From assembly GCA_965215855.1 (NCBI GenBank), contig CBDCER010000003.1, positions 2,604,001 to 2,668,000 of the forward strand: DNA of 64,000 nucleotides, written 5' to 3'. Below the pieces are notes generated by a model that saw nothing but the letters and a program-made list of their open reading frames with translations, was not told the origin of the DNA and searched no databases. Positions 17,245 to 27,674 of the stretch are shown in pieces. Both the position numbers and the translations under genes were made by a program. The DNA comes from J027 sp965215855. GTDB taxonomy: Bacteria; Chloroflexota; Anaerolineae; Aggregatilineales; J027. The first letter of the stretch is position 1, and each line of letters begins with the position of its first letter.

Positions 17245-17505
17245 TCACGCAAAGGCGGCATCGCGGCTATCTGCCAGGGGCATATCCAACTCACCGAAAA
17301 TATGCACAATGCCAATCGCGTCAGGACTACCACTCTCCCACAAGTCGCAGACCACACCGGAGGGAAATTGGACAACCGGATACTTCTGTCCGGCAGACCA
17401 ATCTCGCCCGGTACGTCGTGCTACTTGATTCCCATCCAGAAACATCAGCCCCGGAATAGGCTGGTTGTCAAAAGGGGTTGGTCGTTCTTTTTCAATCCAT
17501 CCCAT
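17245..17505 (-). CDS. Hypothetical protein, 86 aa
   Basis: Short protein rich in Gly, Pro and Asp (ERPTPFDNQPIPGLMFLDGN, FPSGVVCDLWESGSPDA). Composition looks protein-like, but there is no clear ribosome binding site and no recognised family. The following 226 bp (17506-17731) show no gene, only short GCATGC-type palindromes. Confidence 0.3.
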   Translation of the reverse strand: MGWIEKERPTPFDNQPIPGLMFLDGNQVARRTGRDWSAGQKYPVVQFPSGVVCDLWESGSPDAIGIVHIFGELDMPLADSRDAAFA

Positions 17506-17731
17506 GCGCTATGATTCAGCATAGCACATCAGGGTTGGCATTCAACAAACGGCGTAGCCCTGCCGCAACATGAGATAGGCTGGCATGCTATGCGTCATTT
17601 GTTCGTCATGCTATCTGGAGACGGGAAACTGGCCGCGTGGTGCGAACGCACACCCCACCCACAACCCAGCAGCAGCATCGGCAGCCCTTTGCTGACTGCG
17701 TTTGTGTAGTTTTTAATTCATTCAGGCAAAG

Positions 17732-18337
17732 TCACAACAGGATATGAGTTTGTCTATTTAGATAAAGTACTGCTACCTTATCCCCCGATGAAAACCGTTG
17801 TCTAGTCGAGGTATAGTACACGCCTTCAATAGCCTCGTTAGTTTCAGTCAACGTAAAATGATAATTTATTCTTGTTTTCATATTCTCTGCGGATTCCTGA
17901 GAAAGCACCTTGCCGTAGATTACTACTCCTTCCTGGCAAAGCTGCTTGTACAGTACATGTACGTAACGAGAATAAATAATCATAAGATATCCCTGAAGAA
18001 TGTAAGTATATCCTAAGCCCACAATTAAGATAGCACCCATTCCCAAAGATACCAATATCATTGGAATTTGGTCATGGTTTTGTTCCCATCGCCCTAAAAT
18101 TGCTACTAGTTCAATAACTGAAGCACCCCAGACCAGTACTCCCATAGTAAGACCTAAAGTCCCCAATGCCAGAACAAATGTAATCATGCAATTCCGGAAT
18201 GGCATCGGAGGTAGAGAGAGATCTAACCGGTTATTGATATTTTGGAATACTTCTCGTTCTCGGGGCAACCTAGCCGCACGTTTACCACTGGCAAATCTTC
18301 TATTCTTCTTGCTTATAAATATTGCGTCTTTGGACAT
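17732..18337 (-). CDS. Membrane protein, candidate immunity to the RHS toxin
   Basis: About 201 aa from the ATG at 18337. A basic N-terminus (KKNRRFASGKRAARLPRERE) is followed by two or three transmembrane segments (about residues 45-75 and 90-120). A C-terminal domain ends FSSGDKVAVLYLNRQTHILL, reminiscent of the DUF3592 pattern (Y-x-F ... G-D-x-V-x-V-x-Y). It is the first gene after the RHS gene on the same strand, 316 bp away, the usual slot for an RHS immunity gene. A membrane immunity protein would suit the hydrophobic C-terminal domain of the RHS protein. No homology supports the role. Confidence 0.45.
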   Translation of the reverse strand: MSKDAIFISKKNRRFASGKRAARLPREREVFQNINNRLDLSLPPMPFRNCMITFVLALGTLGLTMGVLVWGASVIELVAILGRWEQNHDQIPMILVSLGMGAILIVGLGYTYILQGYLMIIYSRYVHVLYKQLCQEGVVIYGKVLSQESAENMKTRINYHFTLTETNEAIEGVYYTSTRQRFSSGDKVAVLYLNRQTHILL

Positions 18338-18593
18338 CTCAACCCTCAAATTACTGATCTAATGCCAATTTGTTAAAAGTTATTGTTGTATTTAATACAC
18401 TCTGTTGCAATAATTTACCCGATGGCAATTTCAGGAGAATATATTTTTGTATGCCCTAAAACCAACACCAATAACAGCTTAGGCCGATCCGTGTTCAAAA
18501 ATCTTCTAAATTATGACCGAATATTGGCATGGCGCTGCACTCAGTTTAGACGGTTCATTTTCACGCACCAGCCTTATTGCTACTGAAATCAGG

Positions 18594-18631
18594 GCGTCCT
18601 CGATCAGCAATATATTCTGAGTAGAGGACGC
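18594..18631 (-). other. Stem-loop between the RHS gene and the downstream membrane gene
   Basis: Perfect 8-bp inverted repeat GCGTCCTC (18594-18601) / GAGGACGC (18624-18631) with a 22-nt loop, just after the RHS stop codon on the minus strand. No T-run follows it, so it may be an RNA-stability or processing element rather than a terminator. The remainder of the 18350-18653 gap holds nothing clear. Confidence 0.4.
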
Positions 18632-18653
18632 AACGTTGCAGAATGGGTTACTA

Positions 18654-21600
18654 TCAACAGTCTCCAGTAGAATTGTCGCATGTGTTGTCCAATGTATCAA
18701 GGCCAGCCGCTAATAAACTAACAAACGTATTTGCTAGAACTGCAAATACTACACTACCTTGTATTGGTCCCTTGTTCCAATCCCACCATCCCCAATCTAC
18801 AGTTATACTTGTTCCATTTGCAATTCCAGTTGAAAGCATTGATAAGAATGTGATCAATCCATCTGTAAGCATTTCATCAAAATCTCCCGTCGGTAAATTG
18901 TTGATCAAGTTTGCCAATATTCCTCCTGATCCCGCCATAATAGCTCCAATGGCCGTGTACTTGAGAGTTTTTATCAAATTAAGTTTTGCTAACTGGATCA
19001 TCCGTGAAACGTAATCACGTAGCGCTGTTCCTGATACCCAACGAAAGAATCGTTGAACACGGGTTAGGTCTGGCTGTTTTGTTATTATGCTATTTATTCG
19101 TTCCTGGATACTCGTTTTCACAACTTGATTTGCAATGCCGATAAAGCCACCTATTACCATACTCATCGCAATATCCACTGGATTCCAGAACAAATCCCAC
19201 CACGTAGCAAAGAAATCCTCACCTTTCGAAGCTGCGTATCCAGCAGCCACGATAGCGACACCAAGACCATATCCAATGAGACCCGATATTGCCCCACCAA
19301 CAAACGCTTGTCTGGCACTTTCGAGGACAATGGCTGCTGGAGTATCTGCTATGCCTGTAGTACCCGAATACTCGAGCGTCACACTATTCCCAGTTGGATC
19401 AATAAAATTTACCGGATTGCTGGCAACATACACATAACGGTTCCACTCCACCGGTCTTTGCATATTCAAAGGCCATGTATCCCTGCTCAGGAAACGCCCT
19501 AACCCTGGTGCATAGTACCTTGACCGCAGGTAATACAAATTGGTCAAGTCATCATGTTGTTGGGCAGTATAGCGATAGGAATTGGTTGTTGTACCCGTCT
19601 GTGCTACAGTCTCGCCAAAAGCACTGTAATCGTAGGTATCGGTGATGAAACCATTCAAATCCGCCAGCAGGCGCGTACTGCCCTGGGCATCAGGCAAATA
19701 ATAGTTGGTTACGCCACTTCGAGTTTGGGCAACCAAACGCCCTTTTACGAGTGAATAGCTAGCAAGAATAGCATTACTTTGGTCAATCTCGGCTACTACA
19801 TCGCCGTAAGGTGAGAGTTCGTCCCATAGATAGTTTGTTGTACTGCTGCCGTTGACGGTTTGTCGTATGCGCCGTCTGCCATAATCATAGGCATAGGCAA
19901 CCGCTGTACCATCGGGCAGATTAGCCCCCGACAAGCGGTCACGGGCATCATAGCTATAGGTGGTGACATCCATGCCATCAACAATACGCCACAAGTTGCC
20001 TCGACCATCGTAGTCATAGGTGATGATGCCATTCGGCCCATTGGTCTGGGTCAACTGGTCACGGTTGTTGTAGGTATAGGTCGTAGCCTGCCCGCCTGTC
20101 GTTTCGGTCAAACGGTTGCCAGCAGGATCATATGTGTAGACTGTCGTGATTGAACCACCACCACCATCCGGATAGGTCTCGCTTGTCAGGCGGTCAGCCG
20201 CATCGTAGCTCCACCAATACTCCTGCTGGTTGATGCCATCACTTTCCAGAACATGAGTACGGTTACCTGCCAGGTCAAGATCATAATCATAAGACCGGAT
20301 CAATGCGCCAGAAGTAGCATTGGTGTGGGTAATCGCTGTCAGGCGGTGTGCGCCATCGTAGGTGTTGGCAGTTTGTACACCATCTGAACCAGGACGTTGA
20401 GTGGTCAAACCTGTCATCTGCCCGACCGGATTGTAGGCAAAGGTTGAGGTATCACCTTCGGGAGCCGTCAAAGTATCCAGACGGTTGACACCATCATAGG
20501 TATAGGTCGTTGTCTGCTGAGTTATACCGACGGTTACGGTCATACCAGTCCGATTGTCAGCATCATCATAGGTATAGGTGATACTATTGCCACCGGGTTG
20601 TGTAACCAACACCAAACGATTCAAGTAATCGTAGTCGTAATCAGTGGTTCCTCTGCTATCGACGACGGTATCAAGCTGATGTGTGGGTGTGTAGGTATAA
20701 GTTTCAGTCTGGCCGTCGAAGTAATTGGCCGTTACCAATTGGTTCAAGACATTGTAGGTATAGGTGTTCCAATTGTTATCAGCCAATTGATGTCCCGTGC
20801 GGTTGCCACGCAAGTCGTAGGTATAGACCTCATCGGAACCATTGGGCCAGACCTTGCGTGTCACCTGGCCCAACTCGTCGTATTCAAATGCTGTGACATG
20901 ATTGTTGGCGTCGGTCACAGAGAGCAGGTTGTCCATCAGGTCATAGGTATAGGTCGTGGCATGGCCTAACGGATTGGTTACCCCACTCAGCCGATCAAAT
21001 TCGTCATAAGCGTAGGTGGTGCTATGGCCTGCCGGATCCGTGCGTTGGATCAAACGTCCTGCATAGTCATAAGCCAATGTCTCTGTCAGGTTTTGGTCAG
21101 CGGCAGAACCACCCAGCACATAATTGGTAATGATGCGAGTTTGTTGCCCAGTTGGGTTGTATTCATAACGAGTGACCATGCCCGCCGGGTTCGTCATAGC
21201 AACCAATTGCCTACCCGCGTCATACTCATAGGTAGTGGTGATATTTTGGTCGGGCGTGGAGCCACCCGGCACATAATTGGCGATGACTGCTGTCTGGTAG
21301 CCGCGTCCATCATATTCATAACGGGTTTCATGACCTAATGGATCAATCATGCCCACCGTGCGTCCGGCGGTATCGAAGGTGTAGCTCACAGTACGTTGGT
21401 CGGGCGTATTCAATGCCTCAGTCACCTGGGTTGTCAAACCCGCATGGTTGTAACTGTAGACGGTTGAGACACCTGCCAGATCTATTTCAGTAATCACGCG
21501 ACCTGTCGAATCATAGATGGAACTTGTCGTGGAGCCATCAGGATAATACACATCCGTCTGGCGACCCCGCACATCGTAGACATACCCCATACTCGCCGCA

Positions 21601-24600
21601 TTACCCGTGCCAGCGGCGACCGTTGTCTGCACCACGCGCCCGGTGATGTCATAGACATATGTTGTAACCGTTCCCTGCGGGTCGGTGACTGCCGTCTGCT
21701 GACCAGCTTCATTATAGGTGTAGGTGGTGGTGTAATTGCGGGCATCGGTCATGGTGATCTGTCGTCCGGCAGAGTCATAGGTATAGCTGGTAGTTGCACC
21801 ACCAACGTCGGTGATACTAATAAGCTGCCCTTCAACATTATAATTCCAGGTCTGGATCAGATCCTGGTCGGGGTAGGCCGAGTCATAAACACCATCCTGG
21901 TAATTGGTGATGGTCTTGACCCGCCGTCTCATCTCGTCATATTCATGGCGGGTTTCGATGCCACGCGGGTCAATCATACTGGTCATGCGGTTGGCAGCAT
22001 CATAGGTATATTCGGTGCGGTGACCGAGAGGATCAATGACTGCGGTCCGGTTGCCATTGAGATCATATTCATAATAAGTGGTGTTGTCCAATGGGTCAGT
22101 TGACGACAATACCCGCCCTAGCTCATCGTAGCTCGTCATTTGGATCAAGTCCTGGTCGGGATAAGCTGGGTCATAGATACCATCCTGGTAGTTGGTGATG
22201 GTCTGAGTGCGGCGTCCCAACAGGTCATATTGATGCTGTTTGACGATGTTACGCCCGGCATCCAACGGTTGGGTCTCACTCGCCAGATTGCCATAGGTGT
22301 CATAGGTAAAAGTCTGAGTTTCGTCAGGGTCAGCGTTGGCGAATGTTAAAAGACTACCACGTTCGCTCCAGGTATAGCTATTCAAGTAACCTAACTCATC
22401 ACTGGCATCGGATGGCATGAACGTCGGGCTGTAGGTAATGTTAATCGTGTGACCTTCACCATTGGTCAAAGTAGTAGGGCCACCATATTCGTTATATTCC
22501 AGTTCCATGACCTGCTGACCCATTGGATTGCGTAGATAGGTCAGGTGGCCGTCTTCGCTGTATTCACGGACGGTGGTCAGGTTCAACTCCCCGGCAGCCT
22601 CCGTCTCCTCCAGGACATTGAACTGCTCATCGTAGGTGTAAGTCGTGGTATAGCCCAGCGGATTGGTCTCGCTGGTGGGGTAACCTTCCTCATTGAAAAC
22701 CGTCGCCTCCACCCCGCCGTCGGGGTTGGTGACGGTGGTGGTGCGCGTGCCCAGGTCGTAGTCGAATTCGGTGACATAACCCAGCGAATCGGTCACGCGG
22801 TACAGCCGGTCATAGAGCGTCGGATCCTGGGTGTTGGCCGGGCTGTAATATTCGGCGGTGGCGACGGTGTAGCCACGCGGGTCGGTGCCACTCAGGAAGA
22901 AATGGTCGGTGTTGTAGGTGTAGGTCAGCGGAGCAGGCGTGCCGGGCAGTTCCACCGCCACCAGGTCACCCGCCGTGTCATAGATATACTGGTAGATATT
23001 GCCCGCCGGGTCAATGATGCGCGTGATGCGTCCGGCGGTATCGCGCTCGAAATGCACGTTCAGCCCACCTGAGTTGCTGGTGATGCCATTTGGCGAGAAG
23101 GTCAGCGTATTGCCGTTGAGGTCTTGGATCGACTCCAGCGTGCCATCAGCCCCGATAGTGAATACGCGCCCGTAAGGGTCGGTGTAGATGTAACGTTGGG
23201 GATCATATTCCGGGCCGGGGAAGCAGAAGTAGACGCCGCCCGAAATAGTAATCAACTCGCAACTGTCAGCCACCAGCGTGCCATAGAAACCCGGCTCGGC
23301 AGTGTAGTTCTGCAGCAGCATAAACTGGAACAGCGGGTTGGGCGTCGGCGTGAAGAAGAAAGTCGTGCGCCGTCCATCGGGCATGGTCAACGTGACATTC
23401 AGGGCCTCATCAACCTCCAGACGTGGGTAGCCAATGTCCAGCGTCCAGCCATGTCCGAAATCGCCCACGATGTCGCGTTGCAGGCTGTCGTAGGTGCGCC
23501 CGACGGTGATCGGCAGTCCGGTCACCGGCACGACCAGGTCGGTCACGCTGAAGCTGACGCGCCCTGGCTTGTACTGGCAGCCGACGGTAATCATCACACC
23601 GGATGCCACCAACTGTCCCCCATCGTCACCCGTGACGCGGATGGCATAGGAGTCGTTCGCCAGTAAGGTCGTATCCAGTGTCGCCAGTGTGCCAGGTACG
23701 TTCGCCGCGACACCCGTTGCCAACACGCGCACCTGGTCCGGGTAATTGACCGGCCAGTAATCCACGGTTGCATCCGCCGGGCCAGTGCCATCTGACACTA
23801 CATCAAATGAACCACACACTGGCTGGGTGGCGCTGTCGTCGAGGAAGCCGGGCACGTCAATCGGGGGTGCGCCAGGGTCTTCAGGATCAGGCGGTGGTGG
23901 TGGGAAATCGAAGGTGATGACCACCGTATCATCGCGGCTGAATTCGCCGTCGGTGGCGGTCAGTTGCAGTTCATAGACGCCCGGCAAACTAGCCGTAGCG
24001 ATGGCCGCCAGGCTGGCCGGGTCATCGAAAGTCAACTCGGCTTCAGGATCTGGGAAGCTGACCACGCGCCAGGTGTGGGTCAGGAGTTCGGGCATGGCAT
24101 CGGCATCGCTGGCCTGGCCCGCCAGGGTTGCATCGGGAATGCTGACCATCTGGTCCGGTCCGGCGTCAACCGTGGGCGGACAATGCCCCGGCAGGCCATC
24201 GGGGGGCGTACAGCTCGGATAAACGGGTGGGTAGAGATAGATATTTGAGCCGGCGATGTTATTGACCTCGTCCGGTTCGCTGTAGCGATCCAGGTCATCG
24301 GCCACCACCCAGACCGGCATAGCGACCGTATTCGCACCCAGTCCGGTTAGCTCAACATCCTGGTAGGTGCCCGGGGCGAGACCATTCATGATGGTCGTGA
24401 CACCCAAGAGCGAACCACCTGCGCCGGGGTCGCCATCATAGAAACCAACACGCACGCCATCAGCGGGATTGCTGACTGCTGGAACATATGCACCACCGCC
24501 ATTGCCAATCCGCACGGTGAGCGTGATGGGTTGGTCAATGCCGCTTTGGGTGGCCCGCACATAGGACGCGGTTAAGTCCGGGTGGGCGCTGGCACAGCCT

Positions 24601-25883
24601 TCGGTATAGATATTTTGGCGGAAGTTATTGTAAATCTCCCAGTTATTGGCTTCGATGGTAGGAATAGTGCCATCATTATTGACATTGGTGATGTGATAGG
24701 CATGTTGGTTCCAAATCTGGCGCGTTACAATCCAGTTGTCCTGGCTATCGCCGTAAACCTGGACGCCGCGGCTACCGGTATACCCATAGTCGTTGCTGAT
24801 TTTAACAATCTCCACATGATTGTCGGCATCGACATCAACCAATAGCGGCAGTTCGGTTAATGTGCCGCTTGAGCTAACCGTTTCCCACAAAACAAGGCCA
24901 TCAGTCCCCCGGTAAATCCGCAGTTTCAATTCATCGCCGTAAATGATTTCTGCCGACCCATCGCCTTCAAAATCGAATACCGATGATCCGGTTTGCCTCG
25001 AAGAAAAATCCTGCGTTGGGCTACTCCACTTCACGCTACCATTAGTCTCAAAAACAACGTAGTTATTTCCACCGGCAACGCCAATTTCAGGGTCACCATC
25101 GTAATCGACATCAGCAACGGTTGGCGGGCCACCGCCGCCACCTGGCATACTGACCGGTCCCCATTTGATGCCGCCATCGTGTTCAAGCAAATAGATATTG
25201 TTGTTTCCGACTAAGACGATTTCAGGATAAGGGTCATCATCGAAATCCCCAACAGCAGTAAAGCCACCCGGCAGACTGCTATGGTGCCAGTAGACGCTGC
25301 CATCCGCATGATAGGCGGTATTGCCAACCAACACTTCCGGGGTGCCAATCATGTCTAAATTGACAGCAAACGCTATCTCTTTGCCGCCATGCCCATGTGA
25401 ACCCCACCACTGCAAGGAACCATCATTGTTAAATACGGCACCACTGTAAATGATGTCGGGCGTCCCATCTTGATCAATATCAGCAATCGAAGGACCACCA
25501 TTACTATAGGGATAAGCAGGTGGGAGAGATAATGTTGCACTCCGCCACTTAAAAGTGCCATCATGTTCAAAAGCAATCAGGCGGGTACGGCTTTCATCAA
25601 TCGCAATAATTTCTGGTTGTCCATCAAAATCGATATCTCCCGCGGCAAGAGTACCCGACGGATTGACTTCGTAATTTGCATTACTGACGGTAAATATTTC
25701 CCCACTGCCATCCCCATGAATCGCTCGCAAGTGACCATTGCTGGTGTAATCCCCGCCAATAAACGTCGAAAATATGATGTCGGGGATACCATCCGAGGTG
25801 ATATCGATCACCACCGGAGTCATCATGACCTGGTTAGAATTGGGGACAATTGGACTTCCGGTCCACTCCCATTCAACCAACAA
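18654..25883 (-). CDS. RHS-repeat polymorphic toxin, no signal peptide
   Basis: 2409 aa. Residues 1 to about 420 hold FG-GAP/VCBS-type repeats (DIDFDGQPEII, DIDQDGTPDIIY, DVDYDGDPEIG). Next come a CARDB-like and a PKD-like domain, then more than 30 YD/RHS repeats (YDxxGRxxxxTDxxG). The RHS core ends with the hallmark YYLRSRYYAPGLGRFLSRD and a DPTGN motif near residue 2170. The remaining about 240 residues form a variable C-terminal domain with several hydrophobic stretches (GGAISGLIGYGLGVAIVAAG, YTAIGAIMAGSGGILANLI). The shell normally encloses and delivers the C-terminal toxin. It begins from TTG with no export signal, and the frame is closed 4 codons upstream, so the 5' end may be truncated. 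Confidence 0.85.
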   Translation of the reverse strand: MLVEWEWTGSPIVPNSNQVMMTPVVIDITSDGIPDIIFSTFIGGDYTSNGHLRAIHGDGSGEIFTVSNANYEVNPSGTLAAGDIDFDGQPEIIAIDESRTRLIAFEHDGTFKWRSATLSLPPAYPYSNGGPSIADIDQDGTPDIIYSGAVFNNDGSLQWWGSHGHGGKEIAFAVNLDMIGTPEVLVGNTAYHADGSVYWHHSSLPGGFTAVGDFDDDPYPEIVLVGNNNIYLLEHDGGIKWGPVSMPGGGGGPPTVADVDYDGDPEIGVAGGNNYVVFETNGSVKWSSPTQDFSSRQTGSSVFDFEGDGSAEIIYGDELKLRIYRGTDGLVLWETVSSSGTLTELPLLVDVDADNHVEIVKISNDYGYTGSRGVQVYGDSQDNWIVTRQIWNQHAYHITNVNNDGTIPTIEANNWEIYNNFRQNIYTEGCASAHPDLTASYVRATQSGIDQPITLTVRIGNGGGAYVPAVSNPADGVRVGFYDGDPGAGGSLLGVTTIMNGLAPGTYQDVELTGLGANTVAMPVWVVADDLDRYSEPDEVNNIAGSNIYLYPPVYPSCTPPDGLPGHCPPTVDAGPDQMVSIPDATLAGQASDADAMPELLTHTWRVVSFPDPEAELTFDDPASLAAIATASLPGVYELQLTATDGEFSRDDTVVITFDFPPPPPDPEDPGAPPIDVPGFLDDSATQPVCGSFDVVSDGTGPADATVDYWPVNYPDQVRVLATGVAANVPGTLATLDTTLLANDSYAIRVTGDDGGQLVASGVMITVGCQYKPGRVSFSVTDLVVPVTGLPITVGRTYDSLQRDIVGDFGHGWTLDIGYPRLEVDEALNVTLTMPDGRRTTFFFTPTPNPLFQFMLLQNYTAEPGFYGTLVADSCELITISGGVYFCFPGPEYDPQRYIYTDPYGRVFTIGADGTLESIQDLNGNTLTFSPNGITSNSGGLNVHFERDTAGRITRIIDPAGNIYQYIYDTAGDLVAVELPGTPAPLTYTYNTDHFFLSGTDPRGYTVATAEYYSPANTQDPTLYDRLYRVTDSLGYVTEFDYDLGTRTTTVTNPDGGVEATVFNEEGYPTSETNPLGYTTTYTYDEQFNVLEETEAAGELNLTTVREYSEDGHLTYLRNPMGQQVMELEYNEYGGPTTLTNGEGHTINITYSPTFMPSDASDELGYLNSYTWSERGSLLTFANADPDETQTFTYDTYGNLASETQPLDAGRNIVKQHQYDLLGRRTQTITNYQDGIYDPAYPDQDLIQMTSYDELGRVLSSTDPLDNTTYYEYDLNGNRTAVIDPLGHRTEYTYDAANRMTSMIDPRGIETRHEYDEMRRRVKTITNYQDGVYDSAYPDQDLIQTWNYNVEGQLISITDVGGATTSYTYDSAGRQITMTDARNYTTTYTYNEAGQQTAVTDPQGTVTTYVYDITGRVVQTTVAAGTGNAASMGYVYDVRGRQTDVYYPDGSTTSSIYDSTGRVITEIDLAGVSTVYSYNHAGLTTQVTEALNTPDQRTVSYTFDTAGRTVGMIDPLGHETRYEYDGRGYQTAVIANYVPGGSTPDQNITTTYEYDAGRQLVAMTNPAGMVTRYEYNPTGQQTRIITNYVLGGSAADQNLTETLAYDYAGRLIQRTDPAGHSTTYAYDEFDRLSGVTNPLGHATTYTYDLMDNLLSVTDANNHVTAFEYDELGQVTRKVWPNGSDEVYTYDLRGNRTGHQLADNNWNTYTYNVLNQLVTANYFDGQTETYTYTPTHQLDTVVDSRGTTDYDYDYLNRLVLVTQPGGNSITYTYDDADNRTGMTVTVGITQQTTTYTYDGVNRLDTLTAPEGDTSTFAYNPVGQMTGLTTQRPGSDGVQTANTYDGAHRLTAITHTNATSGALIRSYDYDLDLAGNRTHVLESDGINQQEYWWSYDAADRLTSETYPDGGGGSITTVYTYDPAGNRLTETTGGQATTYTYNNRDQLTQTNGPNGIITYDYDGRGNLWRIVDGMDVTTYSYDARDRLSGANLPDGTAVAYAYDYGRRRIRQTVNGSSTTNYLWDELSPYGDVVAEIDQSNAILASYSLVKGRLVAQTRSGVTNYYLPDAQGSTRLLADLNGFITDTYDYSAFGETVAQTGTTTNSYRYTAQQHDDLTNLYYLRSRYYAPGLGRFLSRDTWPLNMQRPVEWNRYVYVASNPVNFIDPTGNSVTLEYSGTTGIADTPAAIVLESARQAFVGGAISGLIGYGLGVAIVAAGYAASKGEDFFATWWDLFWNPVDIAMSMVIGGFIGIANQVVKTSIQERINSIITKQPDLTRVQRFFRWVSGTALRDYVSRMIQLAKLNLIKTLKYTAIGAIMAGSGGILANLINNLPTGDFDEMLTDGLITFLSMLSTGIANGTSITVDWGWWDWNKGPIQGSVVFAVLANTFVSLLAAGLDTLDNTCDNSTGDC

Positions 25884-25884
25884 C

Positions 25885-26142
25885 CACGATCAAGAAATCG
25901 AACACCAGTCACCACCCAATATTATATTTGACCGGGCACCCGCATATCTAAAACATGGGTTTGATTGGCTACATGCTAATCAGATCATCGTTTTAGATCG
26001 AACGGAGAAACAGTTTCCTGATGCAGTGGACTTAGTAAACCAGAATTACGCACGACGGATAGGTGAAGTCAAGAAAATACCGTTTCTTGTTCCGAACGGA
26101 ATCGAGCTTATGGTTTATCAGGAGAGATGTCCGTGGACATAA
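25885..26142 (+). CDS. Open frame upstream of the DISARM-like operon, probably a truncated first gene
   Basis: About 85 codons that look protein-like (FDWLHANQIIVLDRTEKQFP then VDLVNQNYARRIGEVKKIPF). They end with a stop that overlaps the next gene's start by 16 nt, suggesting translational coupling. No good start codon exists outside the RHS gene on the other strand. In-frame ATGs at 25774 and 25825 lie inside the RHS coding region. It may be the remains of the operon's first gene, whose 5' part was lost at a recombination junction with the RHS gene. Confidence 0.35.
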   Translation, partial: HDQEIEHQSPPNIIFDRAPAYLKHGFDWLHANQIIVLDRTEKQFPDAVDLVNQNYARRIGEVKKIPFLVPNGIELMVYQERCPWT

Positions 26143-27674
26143 TATCCTTGGGTAAGGTTAGCCAAATATACAGTTGCAGTGATAACCTCGCTTTGACAAG
26201 ACACCTTGTGTCTTACCCACCGATGGAAGAATTCAGTTACAAGCTACGTTACCTAGAGAGGGATTTGGCGGAACTATCTGACGATATGTACTGGCGCAAA
26301 ATCCTCAATCCATTGAAGAAATTACGTTTTGGGCTAAGTGCATCTCCGTCTACACTTACTTATAAAAGAAACCGTATTCAAGAAATCATAAATGAAATCG
26401 ATCACAATCTTCAAATTTGTGCCTCTATCTTTGGCAAGCGACTGTACGACGCAACCCAATCCTTGCTCGGAGTCTTAGAGCAGATAATGATAGACCCCGA
26501 AAATCCTCTTTTTGAAAAACTAGAAGAAGTCACCCTCGCCTGCGATCACGACGCCGTAGTATGGGTCACCAAGGAGTCTCGCTTTATTAGGGATATTGAA
26601 GACCTACTTGAAGAACGCTCTCATATCAACGCACAACCTGTTCACTTCACAGAGTTGTTGGGTTATTCATGCTATGAAACTGCAATAGTAATCGGCCCAC
26701 CAAGATGGTTCCCAGACAGTGTATTCTTGGCTCCTCGAGCTTCTAACATGCATATAGTGCAATATTCTTGGATTCAAGATAGTTGGAAACCAGCGAAAAG
26801 CTTTGTTAATCCTGTAAAAGCTTCACAGGTAAACTATAGGGAAGAAAAACCATCGACAAAAAGCATCTTCGCGGAAACTGATCGGTTCCTTTCTGAAGAC
26901 ATACTTCTCGCAGTTTCGGCCAGTTCCGTTAGATCGGCAACCTCTTCCCAGTACGATGACGTTGACGAGTATGAACAGGTAAAAGCCAAGTGTGTTGTCC
27001 TGGAAGGTGATTGGGCTATTTTTATCGAGAACGAGAAGGATTCCATACTTATTATTGATCTAGATGATGAGGATGGTGATGGTGAGCGCCTCAGACGAAT
27101 TGCTGCCGATGCGATTAAGCCAGGATACTTTATTCTGGTAAGAACTGGAGGTGGGGGGGATTACATTCTTCCAATCGCCGATAGAGTGCTTGGGAAATTA
27201 GCTGTAAGAGCAAGGCGCTACCAAGTACACTGGAAAACGCTTTTGCGTCAAGAAGTAACAAACAGGGGGCGATCTCAGGTGGTACATGCTCTAGAACATC
27301 TGGGATCTGAAATAGCGAATCCCGTAAATCTGTCCAACTGGATGCATCCCAGAAGTATCAGACCTAACGATTATAAGGATTTTCAGGCGATTATGAAGCT
27401 TATCGGACTTCAGGAATCTGCAAAAGACTACTGGGAAATGATGAGACGAATCGATGGCGCACATAGGAGCGCAGGCTTTAGGATCAGAAAAATGTTACTC
27501 GCGCAAGTCGAACACATAGATGTTTCAAGTTTACAGAGATATGGTCAGATGGAGTTTCGCATATCGGAAGATGACGAAGCTTCCCTCACTGCCTATAGAG
27601 TAGAAACTGTACTTTCAGAGTTATTTGAAATTCCATATGGGCAATTAGGTGTACCGTTCAGAGTTGATTCCTAA
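26127..27674 (+). CDS. DrmE-like protein of the DISARM-type operon
   Basis: 515 aa without a familiar catalytic motif. The C-terminal 250 residues have a strongly acidic turn (IDLDDEDGDGERLRRIAADA), then a beta-rich piece (PGYFILVRTGGGGDYILPIA) and a helical tail (GSEIANPVNLSNWMHPRSIR). By position and by the look of the C-terminus it resembles DrmE of class 2 DISARM; this match is from memory and moderate. The start is either the ATG at 26127 or the GTG at 26133, the latter better spaced from AGGAG. It overlaps the helicase gene by 1 nt. DrmE has no assigned biochemical role. Confidence 0.45.
   Translation: MSVDIISLGKVSQIYSCSDNLALTRHLVSYPPMEEFSYKLRYLERDLAELSDDMYWRKILNPLKKLRFGLSASPSTLTYKRNRIQEIINEIDHNLQICASIFGKRLYDATQSLLGVLEQIMIDPENPLFEKLEEVTLACDHDAVVWVTKESRFIRDIEDLLEERSHINAQPVHFTELLGYSCYETAIVIGPPRWFPDSVFLAPRASNMHIVQYSWIQDSWKPAKSFVNPVKASQVNYREEKPSTKSIFAETDRFLSEDILLAVSASSVRSATSSQYDDVDEYEQVKAKCVVLEGDWAIFIENEKDSILIIDLDDEDGDGERLRRIAADAIKPGYFILVRTGGGGDYILPIADRVLGKLAVRARRYQVHWKTLLRQEVTNRGRSQVVHALEHLGSEIANPVNLSNWMHPRSIRPNDYKDFQAIMKLIGLQESAKDYWEMMRRIDGAHRSAGFRIRKMLLAQVEHIDVSSLQRYGQMEFRISEDDEASLTAYRVETVLSELFEIPYGQLGVPFRVDS

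Noticed and set aside
18654..25883. Many long plus-strand open frames opposite the RHS gene
   Set aside because: They follow the periodicity of the RHS repeats on the opposite strand (GTxGxD-like residues) and have no RBS or family; shadows of the toxin gene.
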